Positions 36,092 to 45,472 are shown, numbered from the stretch's first letter. The stretch is 64,000 nt of DNA from CAWCAW01 sp963714125 (GCA_963714125.1 OY970234.1:496001-560000); one strand, 5' to 3'. A program made the numbers and translations. The notes: generated by a model not told the origin, from the letters alone.

Positions 36092-38578
36092 GTGGACCTG
36101 GACCAACATGGAGGTCGCCAGCGGCAATCGCGTCGCGCCGTGTTCGTCGGTCCTCGGCGCGCCGTCGGCGAGACAGGGTTCTCCATTCTCGAGGTGATCA
36201 TTGCCACCGCCGTTCTGATGACGGTCCTTGTCTCGGTGTCCTCGCTGTTGGGAACCATCTTCAAGGTGGGTGCCAACTCTCGCTTCGAGCAGGAGGCAAC
36301 AGAGATCGCCTCGAGCACGCTCGACACCCAGGTGGCGTCGGGGGCGACCACGCTTCTGGGCGAGACGGGCGACACGTCGTTGCCGACGGTGACCAGTAAC
36401 AACCAGCAGTATCTCCTCGAGATGGAGGTGGCTCCCTTCGACCCCTCCAACTCGCAATGTCAGTCGCCGGCGAGCGACCCCGGCGCCATGCTGAAGGTGA
36501 CCATCTGGTCCACCTGGACGAACCAGAGCGCAAGCTCGACATGGTGGATCGCCGGCTCGTCCTCGGCCACGGGCCTCCTGGTGGAAGAGACCAGTCTCGT
36601 GGCGGTACCTGCCGACGTCGTCAGTTCCAGTCTGGGTTCGATTCTCGTCACCATCCAAGGTGCATCGGGACAAGCGATATCGGACCTGCAGGTGACGGCG
36701 ACTCCTTCGACAGGGACGGCGCAGACGGTGACGACCACGGCGGGCGGGTGCGCCCTGTTCGACAACGTGACGCCGACATCCAACGGCACGCCGACGTGGA
36801 CAGTGTCATTCGGCACTGTGTCGGGGTACGTGACCGAGCAGGAACAGACGAGTATCCCGTCGCAAACGGGGCTGTCGGTGACCGCCGGGGCGACAACCTC
36901 GCTGTACTTCGAGACGAGCACCAGCCCCTATGACGCCTATGACAAGGAGGGTACCGTCACCCCCGTTTATGCGGTACCGCAGGTGAACGGGTTCCATCCC
37001 ATACTCCCGTCCGACATCTACACCACGCCGCTGTCGTTCTACAGCACCAATCTGACCGTCGATCCGTATGTGTCGGCCTCGCCGGCTCAAGTCTTCCCGA
37101 TGCCCGGCACCCCGAGCTATGACGTGGTGGCGGGAACGTGTGGCACCGACAGCGCCCCCGGTGGCGGCACCGTGGCCGGTACGGCGGTGACGGTGGCAGC
37201 GGGCGCTTCGGCGTCGCCCACCATCAACCTCGTCCCTGTGCAGATCTACGTGAACTATGGGGGAAGCCTGGTCAGCACGGCGTCGGTGACGGCGTCCATG
37301 TCCAACTCGGCGGGGACCGGAGCCGACTCGAATTGCCCGACGACCGGTGTTGGTGTCATGCCCACCCTGCAACTCGGCAGCACCACGGCCTCCTGGACGA
37401 GCGCGCACCGGGGCCGTCACCGACGCGACGTGATCCTCCTGAGCACATGCAGCTCCAACTGTGCAACGACCACGGCGTTGTCATCGAATCTGAACCCCAG
37501 CACATACGGGGCGTCGGTGACCTTCACCGCCACCGTGACCTGCACCACCACCTGTGCCGCATCACCGGGAGTCCCGTCGGCGGGGACCGTGCAGTTCAAG
37601 GACGCCGGAACAGCCATGGGTAGCGCCGTGACGGTCTCAGCGAGCGGCGTGGCCACGTACACGACCTCGACACTGGCCGTCAGCACGCAAGCCATCACCG
37701 CCGTCTACAGCGGCTCGGGCACCAAGTGGGCCACGTCGACGTCGAGCTCGCTCTCGCAGGTGAACAACGGGGCATCGACAACCAACACGTTGACCGCGTC
37801 TCCGAGCCCCAACTCCTACGGGACGGCGGCCACGCTGAAGGCCACGGTCTCCTGCTCCTCGTCAGGATGTGGCACGCCGGCGGGAACGGTGAAGTTCACC
37901 AACAACAGCGTGACCATCACGGGGTGCTCGGCCGTGACCCTGGCGGCGGGCGCGGCCACGTGCAGTTTGTCCGGCCTTAACGGAGGGACCTACAGCGTCG
38001 CCGCCGTGTACACGCCGTCGTCGACGAGCTATATAACGTCCACGTCATCGACGGTGTCTCAACAGGTCGTGGCTGCCAGTACGACAACGGCGCTGACGTC
38101 GAGCGCCAACCCAAGCACGTTTGGCTCCTCAGTGACCTTTACCGCCACGGTGACCCCCGCATCGGGATCTCCTGCGGTCGGAAGTGTCGCTTTCATGAAC
38201 GGGTCGACAACTCTCAGCACGGTCACCCTCAACGGGTCGGGCGTTGCCACCTATGCGCTATCGACACTCGCCATCGGCTCCTACTCCTTGAGCGCGGTGT
38301 TCACCCCCACCAACGCCAACAACTTCGGCACGTCGACGGGAACACTCACGCAAGTGGTGAACGCGGCGGCAGGTTCGTCGTACACGCTGTGCGGGTTGCC
38401 CTACGGCGTGTGGCTGTTGACGGCCACTTACACAGTGGGATCCACCACCTATAAGTCGTCAAACGAGTCCACCCAGGTCGTCGTCGAAGTCACTCCTTCG
38501 GGGATCTACGCCGGCCGCGGCGGCACGTTCGGATCGCTTCTGACAGCGGGAAGCGCCATCACGGTGTATGTCCAATGA
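36092..38578 (+). CDS. Giant pseudopilin with Ig-like (Big_3-type) repeats
   Basis: 828 residues from a GTG at 36092. A basic leader of about 27 residues ends at ETG, followed by FSILEVIIATAVLMTVL: a class III prepilin signal with cleavage after Gly and the Glu at mature position 5. After a pilin-like region there is a Thr/Ser-rich body. From about residue 460 three Ig-like repeats of the Big_3 type can be traced (TTALSSNLNPSTYGASVTFT, NTLTASPSPNSYGTAATLKA, TTALTSSANPSTFGSSVTFT), each ending near AVYS/AVYT/AVFT. It is very large for a pilin, which suggests a pilus-tip adhesin. A basic stretch near residue 440 (HRGRHRRD) is out of character for the body and may mark a local frame error. Coupled by ATGA overlap to the next gene. 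Confidence 0.85.
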   Translation: MDLDQHGGRQRQSRRAVFVGPRRAVGETGFSILEVIIATAVLMTVLVSVSSLLGTIFKVGANSRFEQEATEIASSTLDTQVASGATTLLGETGDTSLPTVTSNNQQYLLEMEVAPFDPSNSQCQSPASDPGAMLKVTIWSTWTNQSASSTWWIAGSSSATGLLVEETSLVAVPADVVSSSLGSILVTIQGASGQAISDLQVTATPSTGTAQTVTTTAGGCALFDNVTPTSNGTPTWTVSFGTVSGYVTEQEQTSIPSQTGLSVTAGATTSLYFETSTSPYDAYDKEGTVTPVYAVPQVNGFHPILPSDIYTTPLSFYSTNLTVDPYVSASPAQVFPMPGTPSYDVVAGTCGTDSAPGGGTVAGTAVTVAAGASASPTINLVPVQIYVNYGGSLVSTASVTASMSNSAGTGADSNCPTTGVGVMPTLQLGSTTASWTSAHRGRHRRDVILLSTCSSNCATTTALSSNLNPSTYGASVTFTATVTCTTTCAASPGVPSAGTVQFKDAGTAMGSAVTVSASGVATYTTSTLAVSTQAITAVYSGSGTKWATSTSSSLSQVNNGASTTNTLTASPSPNSYGTAATLKATVSCSSSGCGTPAGTVKFTNNSVTITGCSAVTLAAGAATCSLSGLNGGTYSVAAVYTPSSTSYITSTSSTVSQQVVAASTTTALTSSANPSTFGSSVTFTATVTPASGSPAVGSVAFMNGSTTLSTVTLNGSGVATYALSTLAIGSYSLSAVFTPTNANNFGTSTGTLTQVVNAAAGSSYTLCGLPYGVWLLTATYTVGSTTYKSSNESTQVVVEVTPSGIYAGRGGTFGSLLTAGSAITVYVQ

Positions 38579-39243
38579 GGCCCCTGCGTCGCCGGAACGA
38601 TGAGTCCGGCATGTCCCTGATCGAGGTCATGATCTCGACGCTGCTGCTTTCGATCGCCGTGGTGGCTGTCGATGCGACGGTCACGGTGCTACAGGCGCAA
38701 GAGGTGAAGGTCAACAGCCGCACCCAATCCCTGGAGTACCTCCAGCAGGCTCAGCAGGCCATTACCAAGGACGTGCACGCGGCCACGGCCACGTGGACGG
38801 CGCCGGCCGCTCCGACCTCACTTCCGAGTACGCCCATCTCGGCCACCACGCTCACATTTACGGCCTCACTGGGCGGAGGGACGCCGACCATCAACATCAC
38901 ACTCAACACGACGACCCACGTGTTGCTCGTTACCTGCACTGGGGTCGGATGCAAAACAGGAGCGACGGCGAGCTCAGTCATCACCCAAGCCGATATCAAC
39001 AACGTCGACTCGTCGAGTGCGTTCACGCTGACGACCAATGAGATCTCCACAACGGTCAGCTCCACGACGACCAATACCTTCTATTTCACCAACGTCTCCT
39101 CATCATTGATCTTGGACACCCCCAGTGTCGGCGCCGCCCACGAGCTCCAGACCGTGCTGGCCGACCCCGACATCGTGGCCAACAATGCCATTTTCAGCTG
39201 CGAAAACGCGCTGAGCGGGAACGGAGCGACGGGATCATGCTGA
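38575..39243 (+). CDS. Type IV prepilin-like minor pilin
   Basis: 222 residues. The leader ends DESG and the mature N-terminus is MSLIEVMISTLLLSIAVVAV, again with the Glu at position 5, so it is a substrate for the prepilin peptidase. The following helix (VTVLQAQEVKVNSRTQSLEY) is the usual pilin alpha-1 helix; the rest is a Thr/Ser-rich beta domain with a Cys pair (VTCTGVGC) and a terminal Cys. Overlaps the genes on both sides (ATGA at its start; a 7-base overlap at its end), so the three genes form one operon. Confidence 0.88.
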   Translation: MRPLRRRNDESGMSLIEVMISTLLLSIAVVAVDATVTVLQAQEVKVNSRTQSLEYLQQAQQAITKDVHAATATWTAPAAPTSLPSTPISATTLTFTASLGGGTPTINITLNTTTHVLLVTCTGVGCKTGATASSVITQADINNVDSSSAFTLTTNEISTTVSSTTTNTFYFTNVSSSLILDTPSVGAAHELQTVLADPDIVANNAIFSCENALSGNGATGSC

Positions 39244-40883
39244 AACGACTAGTTGTCCGGCTGACCCGAATCACGCGACGTTGTGACGACCAAGGTGGGC
39301 AGGCGCTCATCTTCGTCCTCATCGCCGTAGCCATGCTCGCCACCATTCCCGTGGCGTTGGCCACGACCACCGTGGGCCAGCTCCCGCAGACGACGTACAA
39401 CCTCAACTACGAGGCAGCCTACGAAGCAGCCCAAGCCGGATTGAACGACTACATGCAGCACTTGGATGCCAACGAGGCTTACGGGCCCTTGTACTGCAAG
39501 ACGTGTATCGACGGCACGGGCGGCAACACCGCCTTCAGCGGGTGGGTCCAGGCGTCGACCTCACCGCTGGAGTACTACTCGTATGCGTCGAGCGATACCA
39601 GCGGCTTGATCTCCCTGGAGGTGAGTGGTCAATCGGGGACGGGCGACGACGAGGTGGTGCGGACGTTCCGCTACAGCATCAGGCCGTCGACGAGCCTTGA
39701 CTATGTGTACTGGAGCAACTTCGAGTCCCTCGACCCGACCATCGCGGCGTTGGAGTCCAACCCGCCGTCGAACTATCAGTACTGCGGGACGCACTACGAC
39801 GAGCCATCGTCCGATAACTATGGAACTGTCTCGGGGATCCCCGCCAACGGGCCGCCGTCGGGCTGCCCGGTTGTCTTTACGACCGGTGACGTGCTCAACG
39901 GCCCCGTATTCTCGAACGACACCTTCCAGATCTGTGGGTCGCCCACCTTCAACTCGTCACTTCAGAGTGGGAACATTTACAACAGCGCGTCCGGAAGCGC
40001 GGGGATCTACGTGGCGGGATCGGGCTGTAGCAGCAGTCCGGCGTTCAACGGTCCGGCGGCGTCAAAGGTCAGCAACCAAACGCCCCGGACGGCGACCGAT
40101 GACCTGACCCCGGCCCGAGATTACGGCTGCTTCATCACCGGTGGGACGGCTCCGAGCTCGCTCACCCCGGTCAACGTGACTATGACGCTCAGTGTTTCGG
40201 GCTCGACGACGAGCGTGGCGTGGAGCGGGACCTCGGGTTCACCGGTTATTGACAACGTATCGACCAACCACAACAGCTGTACCAGCCCCATCACGCTGAC
40301 CAACCTCACGTCCGGGCTGATCTTCGTCAATGGCAACGTCACCATCAGCGGCACTATGACCGGTGCCCTCGACGTTGTCACCTGCAGCACCACCAACGAC
40401 TCCTCGACGACCACCCTGGCGGCCTCGAGCTGCAAAGGATCGACAACGTCGAACATCATCATCCCAGGGAACTTGACGTATCCGTCGGCCAACAAAGTGA
40501 TGGTGAGCGGGGAACCGACCAGCGACGCCGTTGATGCCCTCGGACTCATTGCCCAGAACGATGTCGAGGTGACGACCACCAGCAACGAGGAGATCGACGC
40601 CGCCATTCTGGCGCTGTCGAACTCGTTCTACGTCAATAACTGGTCCAGCAACTCGAGCTACGGGACGCTCACGTTGTTCGGTTCGATTGCCCAGAATTAC
40701 CGAGGGCCGGTCGGGCTGGTCGGGGGGGACGGCTACACCAAGAACTACAACTACGACTCGTCGCTGCAGTCGCTATTCCCTCCGTTCTTCATTCCGCCCA
40801 ACGGGGCAACGTGGGCCCCCACCACGTATGAAGAGTGCCTCCCCGGCGTCTCGCATTCGGTTCAGAGCACGCCCAGCTGCTGA
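39237..40883 (+). CDS. PilX-like pilus-associated protein
   Basis: 548 residues. A basic N-terminus of about 20 residues is followed by GGQALIFVLIAVAMLATIPV, a single membrane helix without the Gly-(Phe/Met)-Glu5 prepilin site, and then TTYNLNYEAAYEAAQAGLND, the helix seen in PilX and related proteins. The large remainder is secreted, Ser/Thr/Gly-rich and contains several Cys. Position after two pseudopilins supports a role in the same fibre. It converges with the minus-strand pilin-like lipoprotein gene. Confidence 0.75.
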   Translation: MLKRLVVRLTRITRRCDDQGGQALIFVLIAVAMLATIPVALATTTVGQLPQTTYNLNYEAAYEAAQAGLNDYMQHLDANEAYGPLYCKTCIDGTGGNTAFSGWVQASTSPLEYYSYASSDTSGLISLEVSGQSGTGDDEVVRTFRYSIRPSTSLDYVYWSNFESLDPTIAALESNPPSNYQYCGTHYDEPSSDNYGTVSGIPANGPPSGCPVVFTTGDVLNGPVFSNDTFQICGSPTFNSSLQSGNIYNSASGSAGIYVAGSGCSSSPAFNGPAASKVSNQTPRTATDDLTPARDYGCFITGGTAPSSLTPVNVTMTLSVSGSTTSVAWSGTSGSPVIDNVSTNHNSCTSPITLTNLTSGLIFVNGNVTISGTMTGALDVVTCSTTNDSSTTTLAASSCKGSTTSNIIIPGNLTYPSANKVMVSGEPTSDAVDALGLIAQNDVEVTTTSNEEIDAAILALSNSFYVNNWSSNSSYGTLTLFGSIAQNYRGPVGLVGGDGYTKNYNYDSSLQSLFPPFFIPPNGATWAPTTYEECLPGVSHSVQSTPSC

Positions 40884-40885
40884 TC

Positions 40886-41464
40886 TCAGAACTTCGAGTG
40901 ACTCCAACCGCCCGATAGCCCTGACCCCGATGGCGGACCGTTGTCGGGGGCGGTGCAGCTGGTGGCGCTGTCTACGTGCCCGTACCAAAGACCGGCGGCG
41001 TCAATGCCGTCGTCGCTGGTGATCGTCTCCGATGCGGACGAGGCCACGTCGACCAGATACCAGCACGTCCCCGAGGAGGAGAGCGCGGCCAGGGTGACGG
41101 TCTGGTTGGTGTTGTCGCCGCCGTTGGACACCGCTACTTGATTGGTGCTGGCCGTGACATCGAAATCCGGGGCCACAAACGTCAGTGACGGGGCAAAGTC
41201 TCGCAGCTCGGGTGGTGCCGAGAGGCTGAAGTCCGATGTTTCTTTGTAGGCACTCTTGGCGGCGGCCAGGGCCGCCTGCAGATTCATTTGCGCTGCCTTG
41301 TCGGGAGAGAGACCGCTCGTAGTTCCCGAAGCCGACGTTGCTGTTGTTGACGACTCTGACGTATTCGATGTCGGGGTGCTTCCACACGCGCCCAGGACTA
41401 TGGCCACAAGCAACGGGCCCGCCACGCCCGCCTTCACCGGACTGCGGTGCGCATCGAGACACAC
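40886..41464 (-). CDS. Lipoprotein with a pilin-like globular domain
   Basis: 192 residues from a GTG at 41464. VAIVLGACGS at about residues 20-29 is a lipobox. After a Ser/Thr-rich linker comes DKAAQMNLQAALAAAKSAYK, which resembles the start of the PilA globular region (the RAAQSNLRNALTAAKTYY pattern), and later SGTCWYLVDVASSA and GLWYGHVDSATSCTA resemble the disulfide-loop end of actinobacterial pilins. So the pilin head seems joined to a lipid anchor in place of the hydrophobic pilin helix. It ends two bases from the PilX-like gene and is 7 bases after the large repeat protein on the same strand. Confidence 0.7.
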   Translation of the reverse strand: MCLDAHRSPVKAGVAGPLLVAIVLGACGSTPTSNTSESSTTATSASGTTSGLSPDKAAQMNLQAALAAAKSAYKETSDFSLSAPPELRDFAPSLTFVAPDFDVTASTNQVAVSNGGDNTNQTVTLAALSSSGTCWYLVDVASSASETITSDDGIDAAGLWYGHVDSATSCTAPDNGPPSGSGLSGGWSHSKF

Positions 41465-41471
41465 GTTGATG

Positions 41472-44174
41472 TCACGACGATGGCGTGTTGTCGACGGTGA
41501 TGGCGATTTCGGGGCTGTAAACGTCGGTGCTGCCGTTGATGGCTTCTGAGAGCAAGACGTAAGGATCGTTAGGTACCGTTGTGGTGTTCCAACTGCTTAT
41601 CCACCCGTATGCGGTGTGGGTGGCCGTGCCGATCAGCTTGGCGGCGTAGCCGTAGGGACCGCCGAAGAGCCAAAACTCCACTCCCGTGGCATTGGTGGCG
41701 GTGGCATCCAGTGTGGCCGCGGCCCCCGAGAGCGTGGCACCGCTCGAGGGGACGATCACCGTGGTGGTGGGATTGGCGACGGTAATGGGCACCCCGGCGC
41801 CGAACGCGCCGGTGCTGCCGTTGATGGCTTCGGGGAGCACTTCATAGGGGTCGTTGGGTACGGTGGTGGTGTTCCACGTGCTGATCCACCCATAGGGAGT
41901 GCTGGTGGCCGTTCCGATCATCTTGGCCGTGTATCCGTAGGGACCGCCGAAGAGCCAAAACTCCACTCCCGTCGCATTGGTGGCGGTGGCATCTAGTGTG
42001 GCCGCGGCCCCAGACAGCGTGGCCCCACTGGCGGGGATGATCACCTTGGCGGTCGGACTGGTGGTGACCGGAGGGGGGATGGCGGCGGTGGAGATGATTA
42101 CGCCGTAGATGTCGTCCGGGTCGCTTCCCGCACTCCAGCAGTCCGTTGCTGAAGAGCACGAGACTCCCGTCAACGGCCCCGCCGCATTGGGCACGCTCTG
42201 GCTGCTCCACGAGGTGCCTCCCGTCGTGGTGGCGAGCGCAGCGGCGACGGTGTCGGTGGGGTCGCTGCCCACCGTTTCACAATCGGAGGCCGACACACAT
42301 GAGACCGCGGTGAGCGGTCCAGCTGTGCTCGGAACCGTGCCCGCCGTCCACTTCGTCCCCGCGTTGGTGGAGACGAGCGCATACGCGTAGGTGTCGGTGG
42401 GATCGCTCCCAACGGCGACGCAGTCTGTGGACGACACGCAGGAAATCGCCGACAGCAGCCCCGCCGCGCTCGGGACCTTGTCTGCCTTCCACTTCGATCC
42501 TCCATTGACCGTGGCGACGATCGTCCCGCTGTCGCCCGACGCATCGCTCCCCACGGCAAAGCAGTCGCTGGTTGACGCGCACGAGACTCCCGCCAACGGC
42601 CCTGCACTGGCGGCGGCCGCTTGGCTGCTCCACGTCGTACCGGCATTGGTGGTGCCGAGCACGACCGGATACGTGTCGGTCGAATCGGTCCCCACTGCCT
42701 CGCAGACCGTTGACGACGGACACGAGATCGCGGCTAGAGGCCCGGTGCCGCTCGGTACGCTTTGGGCTGTCCACGTCGTGCCTCCGTTCACCGTGCTCGC
42801 CACAACCCCGTAGGTGTCGGTGGCGTCATTGCCCACCACCCAACAGTCCACCGACGAGGAGCAGGAGATGCCCGCCAAAGGGCCAATGCTGCTCGGCATG
42901 GTCTGCACGGTCCACGTGGTGCCTCCGTTGGTGGTCTCCGCCACCATGCCGAAGGTGTAGGTCGGGTCGGCTCCGGCAACCCAACAATCAGAGGCGGTCA
43001 AACAGAGCGTGGCCCCGATGGGTCCGATTCCGCCTACATCGCCGGTCCATGTCGTTCCCCCGTTGGTGGTGGTGTCGACGACGCCGAACGTTTCGCTGGG
43101 ATCACTGCCGGCGGTCCAACAATCCGCCGAGGACGTGCAGGTCACGGTGGTCAACACGCCGCCGCTGGCGGGCACGGTCTGAGCCGACCATGTGGCCCCA
43201 CCGCTGGTGGTCGATAGCACGGCACCGGTCGATCCGGTCGCAGCGGCTCCGACCGTCCAGCAGTCCGTCGCCGACGTACACGTCACACCACCCAAGCCAC
43301 CGGTGCTGGTGGGAACGGCCTGGCTGTTCCACACGGCCCCACCATTGGTCGTGGCGAGCACCACGCCGATCGACGAGCCCGTCGCTGGGGCTCCGACCGC
43401 CCAGCAGTCCGAGGCCGATGGGCAAGCGATGCCGGCGAGCTCACCGGTGGTGGGTACGGTCTCGCTCGACCATGACACGCCCGCGTTGGTGGTGGAAATC
43501 ACCACGCCACTCGAGCTGTCGGGCGCCGCGCCGATGGCCGTGCAATCAGAGGCCGATGGGCAGGCGACGCCAGCCAGTGGCCCGGCTCCCGTCGGCACGC
43601 TTTGTGCTGTCCATGTGACGCCCGCATTGGTAGTGCCGAGCACCACGCCGTTGGTGTCGGTGGTGTCGCTACCGACCGCCGTGCAATCCGAGGCCGTCGG
43701 ACAGGCGACCCCGGCCAGAGGCCCAGTTCCAGTAGGGGTGCTTTGACTGCTCCATGTCGTCCCGCCGTTGGTGGTGGCGAGTACCACAGCGGTGGTGTCG
43801 GTGGGATCACTGCCCACCGCCGTGCAATCCGAAGCCGATGTGCAGACGACGGCGCCCAGTGGCCCGATACCACTGGGCACGCTCGGGCTATTCCATGTGA
43901 TCCCACCGTTGGTGGTGACCAGGACAACGCCGATGGTTTCGGTAGGGTCTCCGCCCACCGCCAAACACGTCGAGACCGTAGGGCACGCCATCGCCGTAAA
44001 GCCGGTGACGTCGTTGCCGGGGAGGTCCTGCACGGTCCAGGTACTGGATTGTGCTGACGCATCGTTTGTTTCGGCTACCGCCACCACAACGGTGGCGCAC
44101 AAGAGCACCACCGCGACGCACACCACACTCCCGAGTCGAACTCGACTTCTGGACCAAGACCCCAGTGGCAGCAT
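41472..44174 (-). CDS. Secreted 14-repeat beta-propeller-like protein with two Ig-like repeats
   Basis: 900 residues from the ATG at 44174, chosen because ggagagg precedes it and VVCVAVVLLCATVVVAVA then forms a signal peptide. From about residue 45 to 700 there are 14 tandem units of about 47 residues with the consensus L-x-x-V-x-C-x-S-x-x-D-C-x-A-V-G-S-D-P-T-D-T-x-G-V-V, then TTNGGTTWSSQSVP. Each unit has a Cys pair and a BNR-like NGGTTW turn. Fourteen units would suit two seven-bladed propellers. Two 95-residue Ig-like repeats follow (ATLSGAAATLDATATNATGV, FWLFGGPYGY). No sortase or anchor motif at the C-terminus. Probably a cell-surface or matrix protein. Confidence 0.85.
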   Translation of the reverse strand: MLPLGSWSRSRVRLGSVVCVAVVLLCATVVVAVAETNDASAQSSTWTVQDLPGNDVTGFTAMACPTVSTCLAVGGDPTETIGVVLVTTNGGITWNSPSVPSGIGPLGAVVCTSASDCTAVGSDPTDTTAVVLATTNGGTTWSSQSTPTGTGPLAGVACPTASDCTAVGSDTTDTNGVVLGTTNAGVTWTAQSVPTGAGPLAGVACPSASDCTAIGAAPDSSSGVVISTTNAGVSWSSETVPTTGELAGIACPSASDCWAVGAPATGSSIGVVLATTNGGAVWNSQAVPTSTGGLGGVTCTSATDCWTVGAAATGSTGAVLSTTSGGATWSAQTVPASGGVLTTVTCTSSADCWTAGSDPSETFGVVDTTTNGGTTWTGDVGGIGPIGATLCLTASDCWVAGADPTYTFGMVAETTNGGTTWTVQTMPSSIGPLAGISCSSSVDCWVVGNDATDTYGVVASTVNGGTTWTAQSVPSGTGPLAAISCPSSTVCEAVGTDSTDTYPVVLGTTNAGTTWSSQAAAASAGPLAGVSCASTSDCFAVGSDASGDSGTIVATVNGGSKWKADKVPSAAGLLSAISCVSSTDCVAVGSDPTDTYAYALVSTNAGTKWTAGTVPSTAGPLTAVSCVSASDCETVGSDPTDTVAAALATTTGGTSWSSQSVPNAAGPLTGVSCSSATDCWSAGSDPDDIYGVIISTAAIPPPVTTSPTAKVIIPASGATLSGAAATLDATATNATGVEFWLFGGPYGYTAKMIGTATSTPYGWISTWNTTTVPNDPYEVLPEAINGSTGAFGAGVPITVANPTTTVIVPSSGATLSGAAATLDATATNATGVEFWLFGGPYGYAAKLIGTATHTAYGWISSWNTTTVPNDPYVLLSEAINGSTDVYSPEIAITVDNTPSS
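41485..42054. repeat. Two near-identical 285-bp direct repeats
   Basis: The two C-terminal Ig-like units of the secreted repeat protein are encoded by adjacent direct repeats offset by 285 bp (95 codons). A 38-base stretch around 41651 is identical to that around 41936, which points to recent duplication or gene conversion. Outer boundaries are approximate. Confidence 0.8.
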
Positions 44175-44353
44175 CGACCGGGCCTCTCCGTCGTCCCACC
44201 CGCAACAAGAGCGAAGGTAGCGGAGCCCTTGGGGTCGTGCAATCGCTCTCATGTCCGTCCGACTGTCCACCCGTGGCGACAAATCCCTCACACGAGCACC
44301 TGCGGTGAACGAAACGAGTGATTCATCGGTATGCGAGCGCGTGGGGGTGAGAC

Positions 44354-45472
44354 ATGCCGGGCGGCGGCGTCCTGGTGCCTGAGTTCGGAGGTCACGGGCA
44401 AGCGATGGCGTTGGGAGCGGCTCCGGTGGGGCTGGTGAGGCGCAAGTACAGATCGCTGCTCAAGCGGGTGGCGTTCTCATCAGGGCTTCCCTTTGAGTGG
44501 CGCGTCCGGGTGTGGTGGCGCTACCGGCAAGGGTCGTGGTGGGCCCGCCAGCCGGTCACCTTCAACGACAAGGTTCGTTGGCGAGTTCTCAAAGATCGCC
44601 GGCCGCTTCTCACCACGTTCGCCGACAAGGTCGCCGTACGGCAGTACGTGGCTGACACGGTGGGCTCGGACCTGCTTCCCAAATGCTACGCCGTCGTGGC
44701 GGATCCGGCCGAGCTCGATCTCGGTCGCCTGCCAGCCGAGTTCGTGGTCAAGCCCAGCCATGGCCAGGGGTGGGTATGGATTGTGAGCCATCGGGCGCCG
44801 GCCGGAGCGCCGCTCGTTCGCGCTGACCTCCGGGACCCTGCCGTTTGGGAATCGGCGGTTATGCACCCCGCCGACTTCGACCGCGACCGGCTGCATAGGG
44901 CAGCTCGGTCATGGCTGGGCCGCAATTACGGTCTTGAGAATCTCCAGTGGGGATGCGTCGACATTCCGCCGCGCCTCATGGTGGAGGAGCTCCTGCGGAC
45001 GTCCGATGGCCCCACCCCGGCCGACTACAAGTTCTTCGTCTTTGACGGAAAAGTCCGTCTTATCCAGTTCGACACCGACCGTTTCACCGAGCACGGAGAG
45101 CGGTTCTACGCACCAGATTGGACGCCCCTCGAGGTGACCTGGGGATCCGAACCGCCGCCCGTGGTCGAAGCGCCCTCCTGTTTGGGCCAGATGGTCGACA
45201 TCGCCCAATCCCTGGGCCGAGGCATCGACTTTGTGCGGGTCGACCTTTACGACGTCGACGGGAGAGTCGTCTTTGGCGAGCTCAGCCCCTATCCGGCGGG
45301 AGGAAAGATGGTCTTTAACCCCGTATCGTTCGACAGGCAGCTCGGTTGTGCATGGACCGTGCCCTCGGACCTGCTCAAAGCCGCCCCTCGGTCGTGGCTT
45401 CGACGCCGGACGCCTGCGCTGCGAGCGAGGACCGAGCAATCACTCGTCGAGCCGCAGGCGGAGATGGCATGA
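44354..45472 (+). CDS. TupA-like ATP-grasp protein
   Basis: 372 residues. The core matches the ATP-grasp TupA-like family (teichuronopeptide biosynthesis): VTFNDKVRWRVLKDRRPLLT, FADKVAVRQYVADTVG, LPAEFVVKPSHGQGWVWIV (the ATP-binding Lys and Gly-rich loop), LMVEELLRTSDGPTPADYKF, FFVFDGKVRLIQFDTDRF and RVDLYDVDGRVVFGELSPYP. Family members ligate amino acids or similar groups in cell-surface polymers or glycans. A cytoplasmic enzyme is expected. The secreted S15 hydrolase follows by about 70 bases. Confidence 0.82.
   Translation: MPGGGVLVPEFGGHGQAMALGAAPVGLVRRKYRSLLKRVAFSSGLPFEWRVRVWWRYRQGSWWARQPVTFNDKVRWRVLKDRRPLLTTFADKVAVRQYVADTVGSDLLPKCYAVVADPAELDLGRLPAEFVVKPSHGQGWVWIVSHRAPAGAPLVRADLRDPAVWESAVMHPADFDRDRLHRAARSWLGRNYGLENLQWGCVDIPPRLMVEELLRTSDGPTPADYKFFVFDGKVRLIQFDTDRFTEHGERFYAPDWTPLEVTWGSEPPPVVEAPSCLGQMVDIAQSLGRGIDFVRVDLYDVDGRVVFGELSPYPAGGKMVFNPVSFDRQLGCAWTVPSDLLKAAPRSWLRRRTPALRARTEQSLVEPQAEMA

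Noticed and set aside
42572..43618. Long Arg/Trp-rich plus-strand frame opposite the 14-repeat protein
   Set aside because: Its regular composition is the reflection of the repeats on the other strand.
44175..44291. Extended N-terminus of the 14-repeat protein (start at 44291)
   Set aside because: It would place 39 charged residues before the signal peptide, whereas the ATG at 44174 has a good ribosome binding site and a normal signal peptide.
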